Shown here in pieces: positions 22,246 through 33,068 of a stretch of 64,000 bases of DNA. Location of the stretch: NCBI RefSeq assembly GCF_001618955.1, contig NZ_LVYV01000003.1:168999-232998 (forward strand), in the 5' to 3' direction. Below the pieces are notes generated by a model that worked only from the letters and a program-made list of their open reading frames with translations, had not been told where the DNA came from and searched no databases. The position numbers were made by a program, and so were the translations under genes. Origin of the DNA: Tardiphaga robiniae (GTDB taxonomy: Bacteria > Pseudomonadota > Alphaproteobacteria > Rhizobiales > Xanthobacteraceae). Within the stretch, counting starts at the first letter, position 1; each line of letters starts with the position of its first letter.

Positions 22246-22881
22246 TTAGGCCGGCTTTGCCGGGGTCGACTCTTCAGCGCGCTTGTCGATCACCTTGTCG
22301 ATGAGACCGAAATCGCGCGCCATGTCCGCGGTGAGGAATTTGTCGCGCTCGAGCGCTTCCTCGATCGCCGGATAGGGCTGACCTGTGTGCTTCACATAGA
22401 TCTCGTTGAGGCGCTTCTTCAGATTCAGGATTTCCTGAGCATGCAACATGATGTCGGTTGCCTGGCCCTGGAAACCACCCGACGGCTGATGGACCATGAT
22501 GCGCGAATTCGGCAGCGAGAAGCGCATGTCCTTTTCGCCGGCAGCGAGCAGCAGCGAACCCATCGACGCAGCCTGACCGACGCACAGCGTCGACACCGGC
22601 GGACGAATGAACTGCATCGTGTCGTAGATCGCCAGACCCGACGTCACCACGCCACCAGGCGAGTTGATGTACATCGAGATTTCCTTCTTCGGATTCTCGG
22701 CTTCGAGAAACAGAAGCTGGGCAACGGTCAGCGTCGACATGCCATCCTCGACCGGACCGGTCACGAAGATGATGCGCTCCTTCAGAAGGCGCGAAAAGAT
22801 ATCGTAAGCCCGTTCACCGCGGTTGGTCTGTTCGACCACCATCGGGACGAGGTTCATGTAGGTTTCTACCGGATCGCGCAT
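22246..22881 (-). CDS. clpP: ATP-dependent Clp protease proteolytic subunit
   Basis: A 211-residue tetradecameric serine protease. The nucleophile is S106 ([14 protein letters not shown]), the histidine is H131 ([13 protein letters not shown]), and the glycine-rich [17 protein letters not shown] is present. The length is normal. It lies upstream of clpX with a long gap, so separate promoters are likely. Confidence 0.97.
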   Translation of the reverse strand: MRDPVETYMNLVPMVVEQTNRGERAYDIFSRLLKERIIFVTGPVEDGMSTLTVAQLLFLEAENPKKEISMYINSPGGVVTSGLAIYDTMQFIRPPVSTLCVGQAASMGSLLLAAGEKDMRFSLPNSRIMVHQPSGGFQGQATDIMLHAQEILNLKKRLNEIYVKHTGQPYPAIEEALERDKFLTADMARDFGLIDKVIDKRAEESTPAKPA

Positions 22882-23130
22882 TGATCACCCGAAAGGTTGG
22901 AGGAGACACACGTCCATCGGCAAGACTGGAACCGGTTACGGTTTGCCGGGAAAGGACGAACGTCCCGTGATGCAGGAACAACAAACAGAGCCCACAGATA
23001 TGAGCCAATCGAGCGGCAACAAGACCACCGGTCCACATGCCGCCCTGAAGCTCAGTTCAAGCCGATTCGGACGGCCACCGCAAAGCGCTGGAGCCCTTTT
23101 GGAACCTGTTTCGAGCGGTATCCTTAACGT
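22882..23130. other. leader region between tig and clpP
   Basis: About 250 bases without a supported gene. It should contain the clpP promoter. On the minus strand a CTTGTT ... CATATC pair with 15 bases between is visible near 23010-23035, but it does not fit a heat-shock or housekeeping consensus well enough to call. Confidence 0.4.
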
Positions 23131-23160
23131 CAAAACGCCGGCTGGAGCACCCAGCCGGCG
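23131..23160 (-). terminator. intrinsic terminator of the trigger factor gene
   Basis: A 10-bp perfect stem (CGCCGGCTGG / CCAGCCGGCG) with a 5-base loop is followed by TTTTG on the minus strand, 30 bases after the tig stop. Confidence 0.9.
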
Positions 23161-23191
23161 CTTCTTTTAACGTCTTCTAAGAAGCTGCGGC

Positions 23192-24544
23192 TCAGACCGC
23201 AGTCTTCTCGTCTTCATCCTTGTAGAGGTCGTCCTTGGACACCTTCTTCTCGGTCACATTGGCCAGTTCGAGAATGAAGTCGACGACCTTGTCCTCGTAG
23301 ATCGGTGCACGAAGCTGGGCCAACGCTTGGGGATTGCTGCGGTAAAAGTCCCAGACTTCCTTCTCGCGGCCCGGCATCGAGCGGGCGCGCTCGATCACCG
23401 CGCGGCTGACCTCGTCGTCGCTGACGGTGATCTTGTTCTTCTCGCCGATCTCCGAGAGCACGAGACCGAGACGCACGCGGCGGTCGGCGATCTTGCGGTA
23501 CTCTTCCTGAGCGGCTTCTTCGGTGGTGTCCTCATCGGCGAAGGTCTTGCCCGACGATGCCATCTCCTGCTGGATCGAATTCCACATCAGCTTGAACTCC
23601 TCGTCGACCAGCGACGGAGGCGCATCGAACTTGTGGGTCTCGTCGAGACGGTCGAGCAGCAGGCGCTTGACGCGCTGGCGGGTCGCACCGGCAAATTCGG
23701 CAACCAGACGCTCGCGTGCGGCTTCCTTCAGCTTGTCGAGGGACTCGAGGCCGAGGCTCTTGGCGAACTCGTCGTCGATCACGGTGTCGACCGGCGATTC
23801 CACCTTGGCCGCGGTGGTCTCGAACTCGGCGGCCTTACCGGCCAGCGTCTCGCTCGCATAGTTGACCGGGAACGACACCTTGAGGGTGCGGGTCTCGCCG
23901 GCGGCAATGCCGATCAGCTGGTCCTCGAAGCCGGGGATGAAGGTGTTGGAGCCGATCGCAACCGGGATCTCCTCGCCAGTGCCGCCCTCGAAGGCGACGC
24001 CGTCGATGGTGCCCTTGAAATTGACCGTAACGCGGTCGCCTGACTCGGCCTTGCCAGCCTTCTCGGTGAACGAACGGTTCTGGTCGGCGACGCGCTTGAT
24101 CGCTTCATCGACGTCTGCGTCGGTTACTTCGGCCACCGGCTTCTCGACGGTGAAGCTCTTGAAGTCGGCAAGCGCGATCGGCGGCACGACTTCGATAGCG
24201 ACGGTGTAATTGAGGTCCGACTTGCCCGACAGGATGTCTTCGACTTCCTTCTGCTCGGTCGGCATCGTGATCTTCGGCTCGGAGGCGAGCTTGAAGCCAC
24301 GCTCGGTGAAGATCTGCGTGTTGGTGTCGCGGATCAATTCATCGACGGTCTCGGCGGCAACCGAGCGACCATAGAGACGCTTCAGGTGACCGACGGGAAC
24401 CTTGCCCGGGCGGAAGCCGTTGAGCTTGACCTTGCCCTTCATGTCATCGAGGCGCGCATCGACCTTGGCTTCGATGTCGGCAGCCGGCACGTTGACCGAG
24501 AACTCGCGCTTCAATCCCTCGGAGAGGGTTTCATTCACCTGCAT
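23192..24544 (-). CDS. tig: trigger factor (ribosome-associated chaperone and peptidyl-prolyl isomerase)
   Basis: A 450-residue protein. The N-terminal ribosome-binding domain carries the signature [17 protein letters not shown]. The FKBP-like isomerase domain ([25 protein letters not shown]) lies near residues 165-230, followed by the long helical chaperone domain. The acidic tail ends [14 protein letters not shown]. It is the first of the tig-clpP-clpX-lon block, the conserved order in proteobacteria. Confidence 0.97.
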   Translation of the reverse strand: MQVNETLSEGLKREFSVNVPAADIEAKVDARLDDMKGKVKLNGFRPGKVPVGHLKRLYGRSVAAETVDELIRDTNTQIFTERGFKLASEPKITMPTEQKEVEDILSGKSDLNYTVAIEVVPPIALADFKSFTVEKPVAEVTDADVDEAIKRVADQNRSFTEKAGKAESGDRVTVNFKGTIDGVAFEGGTGEEIPVAIGSNTFIPGFEDQLIGIAAGETRTLKVSFPVNYASETLAGKAAEFETTAAKVESPVDTVIDDEFAKSLGLESLDKLKEAARERLVAEFAGATRQRVKRLLLDRLDETHKFDAPPSLVDEEFKLMWNSIQQEMASSGKTFADEDTTEEAAQEEYRKIADRRVRLGLVLSEIGEKNKITVSDDEVSRAVIERARSMPGREKEVWDFYRSNPQALAQLRAPIYEDKVVDFILELANVTEKKVSKDDLYKDEDEKTAV

Positions 24545-24705
24545 GGCGTCAATCTTCTTCCCGCTTGGTCCGGCCCAATGGCCCGGACATTGTAAATCTG
24601 TGCGGCATCAGGCCAGAGCCTGCGCCGGTGGTGCGAACTGTCTCTGCAAGGCCAACCTTGCGGAAACACGTCCGAAAATCGTCATGGTCAAACGCTATGT
24701 GCGCT

Positions 24706-24790
<85 letters not shown>

Positions 24791-24940
24791 GAAAAACATC
24801 ATGTCCGGCCGCGATGTCGCGAGCGGCGGGCTTATAACATGGGGACCGTGGTTCGCAGCAAAAAAATGGTCACATAGCGGCTTACTTGCCGCAGCCCCGG
24901 CAACTGGACTTTGGCGCGGCAAAATAGTCGGGATTTGGGC

Positions 24941-26257
24941 ATGACGAACCGCTTTCACCCCCTCACGCGCCGGACCCTGCTTGCAGGCGCCGGGAGCGCG
25001 CTGATCGCTCCGATTCTGCCCCGGGGCAGCCTCGCGCAAGCCGTCGCCGCGCTGGAACTACAGGCCAAGGCTGATCCCTTCCCGGTGAAGCCCGGCGCCT
25101 CCACTGAGGCCTGGACGCTCCATTCGCCCCAGAAGGGTCCGCTGCGCTTCAACCGCGGCGACGAGATCACAGTTCAACTCGCCAATCAGCTGCCGGTCCC
25201 TATCGTTTTGAACTGCCGAGGCATTAATGGCTCGTCCGGGATCGGGCCGCTGCTCGACCGCAAGCCGGTCGCGGCCGGGGCCAAGGACGCGTTCAAGCTG
25301 CAGATGCGCAGCGCCGGAACGTCGTATCTGGACGTGCGCCTGCTCGGCGACGGTCAGGCGCTGCCGTCCCAGGTCCGCAGCCTGGTCGTCCAGGAGAGCG
25401 ATCCGGTCGAGGTGGACCGCGACGAGGTGCTGCTGATCGAGGACTTCCGCCTCAAGCTGGACGGCAGCCTGCTCGCCCCCGCCAGTGATCCGAAAGACGC
25501 CGCCGCTCTGTTCCTGATCAACCGGAAATCCACGCTGGAGCTGTCGGCCCGGGTCAACGAACGGCTCAGACTCCGTCTTATCAATGGCTGCCAACGCAAT
25601 GTGATCGCTCTGAAATTCGACGATCACGAGGTCCGTGTGATGGCCATCGACGGTCAGCCCTCGGAGCCATTCTCCGCCCGTAACAATCAGGTGGTGCTGG
25701 CGCCCGGAACCCGGGTCGACGTCTTCCTCGACGCCGTCAGGCCGGCGGGATCAACCTCGGCGATCCTGCTCCATGATGGCAAGACAGCCCGGCCGATCGG
25801 CCAGATCAAAATGTCCAACGATCCGCCGCTACGGGCCACGCCCCTGCCGGCCGCCGCGCCGCTGCCCTCCAACGGTTTGCCAGCTCAGCTCGATCTCAAG
25901 GGCGCGCTGCGCGTCGATATGGCCCTGAGCGCCGTCAGTCCCGAATGGACGAAGCCGGTCGATCTGTCCACCGGCACGCCGCCGGCATTCCGGACCAAGC
26001 CCGGCCGGACCGTGGTGCTTGCGCTGACCAACCGGGCCACCAGCCCGATGGTGTTCCAGATCCACGGCCATCACGTCCGCCTGCTCGACAGGCTTGATGA
26101 CGGCTGGAAACCGTTCTGGCTCGACACCCTCGCGCTCGACGCCGGTCAGACCCAGCGCATCGCCTTTGCCGCCAACAATGTCGGGCGCTGGCTGATGGAG
26201 GCCTTCGTCGCCGACTGGGCCGCCCCGCGGCAGGTCCGCTGGTACGGCGTCGACTAG
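24941..26257 (+). CDS. multicopper-oxidase-like periplasmic protein lacking copper ligands
   Basis: A 438-residue protein with a Tat-type signal (LTRRTLLAGAGSALIAP), so it is exported folded. Three cupredoxin-like segments are recognisable. The expected HWHG motif of domain 1 reads NCRGINGSSG, and the C-terminal HCHxxxH motif is replaced by GRWLMEAF; only FQIHGHHVRLLD keeps histidines. It probably binds no type 1 or trinuclear copper, like the cell-division protein FtsP/SufI, which has the same fold. Its role is unknown. Confidence 0.85.
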   Translation: MTNRFHPLTRRTLLAGAGSALIAPILPRGSLAQAVAALELQAKADPFPVKPGASTEAWTLHSPQKGPLRFNRGDEITVQLANQLPVPIVLNCRGINGSSGIGPLLDRKPVAAGAKDAFKLQMRSAGTSYLDVRLLGDGQALPSQVRSLVVQESDPVEVDRDEVLLIEDFRLKLDGSLLAPASDPKDAAALFLINRKSTLELSARVNERLRLRLINGCQRNVIALKFDDHEVRVMAIDGQPSEPFSARNNQVVLAPGTRVDVFLDAVRPAGSTSAILLHDGKTARPIGQIKMSNDPPLRATPLPAAAPLPSNGLPAQLDLKGALRVDMALSAVSPEWTKPVDLSTGTPPAFRTKPGRTVVLALTNRATSPMVFQIHGHHVRLLDRLDDGWKPFWLDTLALDAGQTQRIAFAANNVGRWLMEAFVADWAAPRQVRWYGVD

Positions 26258-26269
26258 ACCTTTTTTATT

Positions 26270-27766
<1,497 letters not shown>

Positions 27767-27952
27767 CTCGCTTCTCACTACGCCTTTTTGGAAGGCACTC
27801 GCGTCACACGCGAACGCAGCAGAGTAAAATTGCACATCGCACGATCACTTTGACCACTATGTAGGCAAAAGTAGTCGAATACTCTTGATGCGAACCTCGT
27901 CAGGTGCGATGTAATAACCTGATAATGCTTCAAAAATAGCCGAGGAGCGAAC

Positions 27953-27970
27953 TTGGCACGGACCCTGCTT
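27953..27970 (+). promoter_or_regulatory. sigma-54 promoter upstream of glnB-glnA
   Basis: TTGGCACG-GACC-CTGCTT matches the -24/-12 consensus (YTGGCACG N4 TTGCW) with one mismatch. GG at 27955-27956 and GC at 27967-27968 have the required spacing. It lies about 240 bases before glnB, which fits nitrogen-controlled, NtrC-dependent expression known for glnB in Bradyrhizobium. The gap 27767-28208 holds no supported gene. Confidence 0.75.
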
Positions 27971-28184
27971 TTAGGGAAGCCAGCTTCGGGTCCGTCGCGC
28001 TCACCGGCAAATGTTGAAAGACACCTGTTTAAGAGACAGAGGGTGGCCGACCGTCTACCGCATCGGCGAGATTTCGTCGGTGCGGCGTGGCGGCAGCGCA
28101 ATAACGCCCGAAATTGGGTATCGAACAGTGTGCGCAAAACGCGCAATGGTCAAAGCTACTTGAGGCAAATAACTTGCGGCCTGA

Positions 28185-28547
<363 letters not shown>

Positions 28548-28651
28548 CGGCAAGGATCTGCGACGCAGGACCTGCAATGCAGGACCTGACGGACTGGACG
28601 CTCTCCAAGCCGGGTGCTATCCGACATTCAACGCTTCAAGGCGTCACCAAA

Positions 28652-28675
28652 AAGGCTGCTTCGGCAGCCTTCTGT
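28652..28675 (+). terminator. hairpin between glnB and glnA
   Basis: An 8-bp stem (AAGGCTGC / GCAGCCTT) with a TTCG loop is followed by a weak T-rich stretch (CTGTTGTTG). It may attenuate read-through from glnB into glnA, about 105 bases before the glnA start. Confidence 0.7.
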
Positions 28676-28780
28676 TGTTGACGGTTTGTCTTGTTGAAAA
28701 CATGCCGTTGTGACCTGATCGTCACGACAGATTGTTGTTACGTCCCGGAAATCGGCCCGCAAATAAAGGTAGGGAGCCCC

Positions 28781-30190
28781 ATGACGACCGCCAAAGAAGT
28801 CCTGCAGTCCATCAAGGACAATGACGTCAAGTACGTCGACCTGCGTTTCACCGATCCCCGCGGCAAGTGGCAGCACGTGACCTTCGACGTCTCGATGGTC
28901 GATGAAGAAATGTTTGCCGAAGGCACCATGTTCGACGGTTCCTCGATCGCCGGCTGGAAGGCGATCAACGAGTCCGACATGATGCTGATGCTGGATCCGG
29001 CAACGGCGACGATCGATCCGTTCTTCGCAGAGACCACCATGGTCATCACCTGCGACATTCTCGAGCCCTCCACCGGCGAGCCCTATAACCGCGACCCGCG
29101 CGGCATCGCCAAGAAGGCCGAAGCCATGGTCAAGTCCATGGGCATCGGCGACACCGTGTTCGTCGGTCCGGAAGCCGAATTCTTCGTGTTCGACGACGTC
29201 CGCTTCTCGAGCGACCCGTACAACACCGGCTTCAAGCTCGACTCGTCCGAATTGCCGACCAACTCCGGCACCGAATATGAAGGCGGCAATCTCGGCCACC
29301 GCATCCGCACCAAGGGCGGTTACTTCCCCGTCCCGCCGCAGGACTCGGTGCAGGACATGCGCTCGGAAATGCTCGGCGCAATGGCGCGCATGGGCGTCAA
29401 GGTCGAGAAGCATCACCACGAAGTGGCGTCCGCCCAGCACGAACTCGGTATGAAGTTCGACACGCTGACCTACATGGCCGACCAGATGCAGATCTATAAG
29501 TATTGCATCCATCAGGTCGCGCACATCTACGGCAAGACCGCCACCTTCATGCCCAAACCCGTTTTTGGCGACAACGGCTCGGGCATGCATGTGCACCAGT
29601 CGATCTGGAAGGACGGCAAGCCGACCTTCGCCGGCAACAAATATGCCGATCTCTCCGAGACCTGCCTCCACTACATCGGTGGCATCATCAAGCACGCCAA
29701 GGCGATCAACGCCTTCACCAACCCGTCGACCAACTCCTACAAGCGTCTGGTCCCCGGCTATGAGGCTCCGGTGCTGCTCGCCTATTCGGCGCGCAACCGC
29801 TCGGCCTCCTGCCGCATCCCCTACACCACCAACCCGAAGGCCAAGCGCGTCGAAGTCCGGTTCCCGGATCCGATGGCCAATCCGTATCTCGCTTTCGCCG
29901 CGATGCTGATGGCCGGTCTCGACGGCATCAAGAACAAGATCGATCCGGGTCCGGCCATGGACAAGGACCTCTATGATCTGCCGAAGGAAGAGCTGAAGTC
30001 GATCCCGACGGTGTGCGGGTCGCTCCGCGAAGCCCTCGAGAACCTCGACAAGGATCGCGGTTTCCTCAAGAACGGCGGCGTGTTCGATGACGACTTCATC
30101 GACAGCTATATCGAACTGAAGATGACCGAAGTGATGCGTTACGAAATGACGCCGCACCCGGTCGAATTCGACATGTACTACTCGCTGTAA
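28781..30190 (+). CDS. glnA: glutamine synthetase, type I
   Basis: A 469-residue dodecameric enzyme that forms glutamine from glutamate, ammonia and ATP. Visible features are the N-terminal [13 protein letters not shown], the active-site FFVFDDV and GSGMHVHQS, the ATP-loop [12 protein letters not shown], and the adenylylation site Y398 (DLYDLPKEE). The ATG at 28781 follows GGGAG; 30 open codons upstream overlap the leader. The start lies downstream of glnB on the same strand. Confidence 0.98.
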   Translation: MTTAKEVLQSIKDNDVKYVDLRFTDPRGKWQHVTFDVSMVDEEMFAEGTMFDGSSIAGWKAINESDMMLMLDPATATIDPFFAETTMVITCDILEPSTGEPYNRDPRGIAKKAEAMVKSMGIGDTVFVGPEAEFFVFDDVRFSSDPYNTGFKLDSSELPTNSGTEYEGGNLGHRIRTKGGYFPVPPQDSVQDMRSEMLGAMARMGVKVEKHHHEVASAQHELGMKFDTLTYMADQMQIYKYCIHQVAHIYGKTATFMPKPVFGDNGSGMHVHQSIWKDGKPTFAGNKYADLSETCLHYIGGIIKHAKAINAFTNPSTNSYKRLVPGYEAPVLLAYSARNRSASCRIPYTTNPKAKRVEVRFPDPMANPYLAFAAMLMAGLDGIKNKIDPGPAMDKDLYDLPKEELKSIPTVCGSLREALENLDKDRGFLKNGGVFDDDFIDSYIELKMTEVMRYEMTPHPVEFDMYYSL

Positions 30191-30218
30191 TCCCGTCAGG
30201 GATTGCACGAACGATCAG

Positions 30219-30245
30219 GGCGCTCCGGCAACGGGGCGCCTTTTT
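30219..30245 (+). terminator. intrinsic terminator of glnA
   Basis: A stem GGCGC-CCG / CGG-GCGCC with one internal mismatch and a GCAA loop, followed by five T residues, 29 bases after the stop. Confidence 0.88.
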
Positions 30246-30265
30246 CGTTGCGCTTCTCCTGGCGC

Positions 30266-30952
30266 CTATTTCCGGGCGAGAGCCGTCGCCGGTTCAGGCG
30301 TGTTCGGGAAGCCTATCGCCGCAAGCGCCCTGGCTGCCTCGCCTTCGCTGGTGGCCCACGGCAGCTTCGCGGTGACACCGCGCGTGACGGGTTCGCCGAG
30401 ACCCCCGCCGAAATCGATCGGCCAGAATCCATTCGGCACCGCCTCGACCGTGACGCTGCGCAGGCGCGTGCCGGTGCCGAGGGGCGACAGATCGTCCGGC
30501 TGCAGCCGCCGCGCCGTCGATGCATCCCGGGGGTCTGTGAAACTGGCCAGCACCGGCATCAATTCGCCGGTGACCGGAACGGCGCCGGTCTGGCTGCTGA
30601 CGTCGCGAAAGGCGATCTTGCGCCCGGCCGCCTGATAGGCCCGCATCGCCACGAAGTTCGCGCCATCGAAATCCGCGCTGCCCTTGTCATCATGCAGCAT
30701 CAGCGCGGCGAGGTTCCTGCCGCCGCCGAGATCGAGCACCACCGCATCGCCCCGTGACGTCACCTTGCCGGACGGCTGGTAGCCCCGATAGGGATGCACG
30801 GAGACGACATTCGAGGCCGACTTCACGCCGTCCGGCGTCTCGACCTCCATGGTCAGCCGATATTTGTGCGCGGGCCGATTGATCCGGATCTGATCGCCGA
30901 TCACCAGGGCAGCGAGCAATCCGACCGGACCGACCCATTTCAGGATGTTCAT
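30266..30952 (-). CDS. hypothetical protein with N-terminal membrane anchor
   Basis: A 228-residue protein starting MNILKWVGPVGLLAALVIG, a single hydrophobic anchor or uncleaved signal. The rest is a soluble, probably periplasmic beta-rich domain (YRLTMEVETPDGVKSASNVVSVHPY...). GGGGGAGG lies about 9 bases before the ATG. I do not recognise the family. It is convergent with glnA. Confidence 0.8.
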   Translation of the reverse strand: MNILKWVGPVGLLAALVIGDQIRINRPAHKYRLTMEVETPDGVKSASNVVSVHPYRGYQPSGKVTSRGDAVVLDLGGGRNLAALMLHDDKGSADFDGANFVAMRAYQAAGRKIAFRDVSSQTGAVPVTGELMPVLASFTDPRDASTARRLQPDDLSPLGTGTRLRSVTVEAVPNGFWPIDFGGGLGEPVTRGVTAKLPWATSEGEAARALAAIGFPNTPEPATALARK

Positions 30953-31074
30953 TATTATTGGCCTCCCCCATCGGCCATGCACGATCGCGACGGAGACGTC
31001 AAAGCGGCGATATGTCTTGATCCCCGAAGCAATTGACGGAACAGTGAAAGTCCAGTCAATGCGAAGGATCCACC

Positions 31075-32214
31075 GTGCCCGCAGAAGCCAATGTCCAGAC
31101 GCGTAGTGACCTTGCCTGGGCGATCACGGCGGGCGGCATCGCTACGGTGTCCTTTGCAATCTTCATAGGCTTCGCCTGGTACTTCTCGGGAACGCTGTTC
31201 CTGATCTTCGCAGGCGTCCTGCTTGGCGTAGCGCTCAATGCGCTGACGGAATTATTCGGGCGCTTCATGGGCGGCCCGCATCCCATGCGGCTCGCAATGA
31301 TCTGCATCGTGCTCGCCGCGATGCTGGTCGGCGTGATGTATCTGGGCGGACCGACCATCGCCAATCAGGCCAAGACGCTGTCCGGCACCCTCAAGTCACA
31401 GGTCGTCAACGTAAAGACCTATCTTGAGCAGCACGGCGTCGACACCAGCTATTTCGATTTCAACAGCATCACGTCGGATCCGCCTACCGAGCAGGGCACA
31501 TCGCCCGCCACCTCACCGCCGAAGTCCAGCAGCGGCTTGCCGAGCGCCGGCGCCATCGCATCATCAGGTGGCGCCATCGTCAGCCAGACACTGAAAATCC
31601 TGCTCGGCACCGTCGGCGCGGTCGGCAACTTCTTCATCGTGCTGTTTTTGGGATTAACGTTTGCCGCACAGCCCAGCGTCTATCGAAAAGGATTGTTGCA
31701 TCTCACGCCGGCGAAGCATCGCGCGCCGATGACGATCATCGTCGATCGCATCAGCGACACGCTGCAGCGCTGGCTGATCGCGCAGATGATCACCATGGTG
31801 GTGGTCGGCGCCATTACTTGGATCGGGCTGAAGCTGATCGGGATTCCCAGCGCCTTCATTCTCGGTGTTCAGGCCGGCCTGCTCGCCTTCATTCCCACCG
31901 TCGGCGCCCTGCTCGGCGGGTTGATCGTCGTGCTCGCCAGCCTCGCCTCGGGCTGGGTCGCCGCCGCGTCAGCCTTTGCGCTGTTCATGGGCGTGCATGC
32001 GCTGGAGAGCTACATCCTGACGCCGATCCTGCAGCGGCAGGCACTGGATATTCCGCCGGCCACGCTGTTCGCGTTCCAGATCCTGCTCGGCGTGGTGTTC
32101 GGCGTCTGGGGCCTCGCACTGGCGCTGCCGGTGCTGGCGATCGTGAAAGTCGTCATCGACTTCATGCGCGAAGAGGACGAAGCCTCCGCACAGGATAAGG
32201 CGATGGCGGCGTAA
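31075..32214 (+). CDS. AI-2E family transporter
   Basis: A 379-residue inner-membrane protein of the TqsA/PerM (UPF0118) family with about seven or eight hydrophobic helices. The Pro/Ser-rich central loop lies near residues 135-165, and the family motif QAGLLAFIPTVGALLGGLIVVLASL is present. Members export diverse solutes; the name does not prove AI-2 transport. The GTG start follows AAGGA. Confidence 0.9.
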   Translation: MPAEANVQTRSDLAWAITAGGIATVSFAIFIGFAWYFSGTLFLIFAGVLLGVALNALTELFGRFMGGPHPMRLAMICIVLAAMLVGVMYLGGPTIANQAKTLSGTLKSQVVNVKTYLEQHGVDTSYFDFNSITSDPPTEQGTSPATSPPKSSSGLPSAGAIASSGGAIVSQTLKILLGTVGAVGNFFIVLFLGLTFAAQPSVYRKGLLHLTPAKHRAPMTIIVDRISDTLQRWLIAQMITMVVVGAITWIGLKLIGIPSAFILGVQAGLLAFIPTVGALLGGLIVVLASLASGWVAAASAFALFMGVHALESYILTPILQRQALDIPPATLFAFQILLGVVFGVWGLALALPVLAIVKVVIDFMREEDEASAQDKAMAA

Positions 32215-32223
32215 AATGAACTC

Positions 32224-32311
32224 CGTCATGGCCGGCCTTGTGCCGGCCATCCACGTCTTACTTTGCGCGAGATATAAGGCGTGGATGCCCGGCACAAGCC
32301 CGGGCATGACG
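32224..32311. repeat. palindromic intergenic repeat (REP/RPE-like)
   Basis: Two 32-base arms (32224-32255 and 32280-32311) are near-perfect inverted copies around a 24-base spacer. Each arm is itself palindromic (GGCCGGC-CTTGT-GCCGGCC). It fills the gap between two convergent genes and could end transcription from both. Confidence 0.85.
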
Positions 32312-32319
32312 AGCATAAA

Positions 32320-32616
32320 TCAGGTGGTCAGCACAGTCTCGGTGTGCTCGACATAAGGCGGCGTTTCGAAATACGGGCCCACCAGCGCGCGCCATTCGGA
32401 GAAATCGGGCGAGCCGCGGAAATCGACGGTGTGGTTTTCGAGGGTTTCCCACTTGGCAACGAGGCGGTAGCGCGACGGCATCTCGACCGACTTGTGCAGT
32501 TCAAAACCCTTGCCGCCCTTGGCGCGGAGGAATAGCGGCTTCGCCTTGGCGACGGCCGCCTCGAAATCCTTCTCGGTGCCCGGCTTGACGTCGATCTGTG
32601 CGATTTCAGTGATCAT
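32320..32616 (-). CDS. antibiotic biosynthesis monooxygenase (ABM)-domain protein
   Basis: A 98-residue ferredoxin-like dimeric alpha/beta-barrel protein (MITEIAQIDVKPGTEKDFEAAVAKA ... YRLVAKWETLENHTVDFRGSPDFSEWRALVGPYF). Members range from quinone-forming monooxygenases to heme-degrading or unknown proteins; no substrate can be assigned. Confidence 0.85.
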   Translation of the reverse strand: MITEIAQIDVKPGTEKDFEAAVAKAKPLFLRAKGGKGFELHKSVEMPSRYRLVAKWETLENHTVDFRGSPDFSEWRALVGPYFETPPYVEHTETVLTT

Positions 32617-32694
32617 GGTTTCCCGACCCTTTGTTTTGCGGTCGGTGTCTTTACCGCAAAGTCGGGGTTCGGTGAAGGAGCCGCCGAAAAGTGA

Positions 32695-32931
32695 TCAGGT
32701 GAACAGCAGAACCGTGCCGACGACCATGACGCAGCAGCCGATGAAAGCGACGACCGGCAGCTTGCTGTGCTGCGCGCCGTAGCGCCCCTGCGCACGACGT
32801 TCGGTGATCAGCGCGGTCTCGTATTCGTCCGAGCTCGAGAACATGCAGGCAAAGCCGGCACGGGCCGAGGCAGCGGCCGCTTCAAGGGACATCAAAGCAG
32901 TGTCGGAGGTCGAGTCGGGCAAGGTCATCAT
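32695..32931 (-). CDS. hypothetical small membrane protein
   Basis: A 78-residue protein with a soluble N-terminal 55 residues and one C-terminal hydrophobic helix (KLPVVAFIGCCVMVVGTVLLFT), i.e. a tail-anchor-like topology. No homologue is recognised. Codon use fits the neighbours. It stands alone between the ABM gene and a repeat. Confidence 0.55.
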   Translation of the reverse strand: MMTLPDSTSDTALMSLEAAAASARAGFACMFSSSDEYETALITERRAQGRYGAQHSKLPVVAFIGCCVMVVGTVLLFT

Positions 32932-32967
32932 GCGATGACATTAGGGATCGAATGGTAAACGGATCCT

Positions 32968-33068
32968 TTAGAGCGTGATCCCGAAAAGTGGATGCCGGTT
33001 TTCGCCGACAAGCGAGTTCGTTTGTCGAGAGATCATGCTCAAACAACAGAAGTCTGATGCACCAGACT
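32968..33068. repeat. intergenic repeat, copy 1, at the 3' end of the GGEEF gene
   Basis: The segment contains GATCCCGAAAAGTGGATGCC, GGTTTTCG and GATCATGCTCAAA, shared with the copy at 53755-53843. It ends in a hairpin (AGTCTG-ATGCAC-CAGACT, 33049-33066) that lies three bases before the GGEEF gene stop on the minus strand. Confidence 0.75.

Noticed and set aside
23010..23035. Heat-shock-like promoter before clpP
   Set aside because: CTTGTT and CATATC are 15 bases apart, which fits neither the sigma-32-type nor the housekeeping spacing well.
28652..30208. 526-codon minus-strand frame opposite glnA
   Set aside because: It is antisense to glutamine synthetase, which is complete and conserved on the plus strand.
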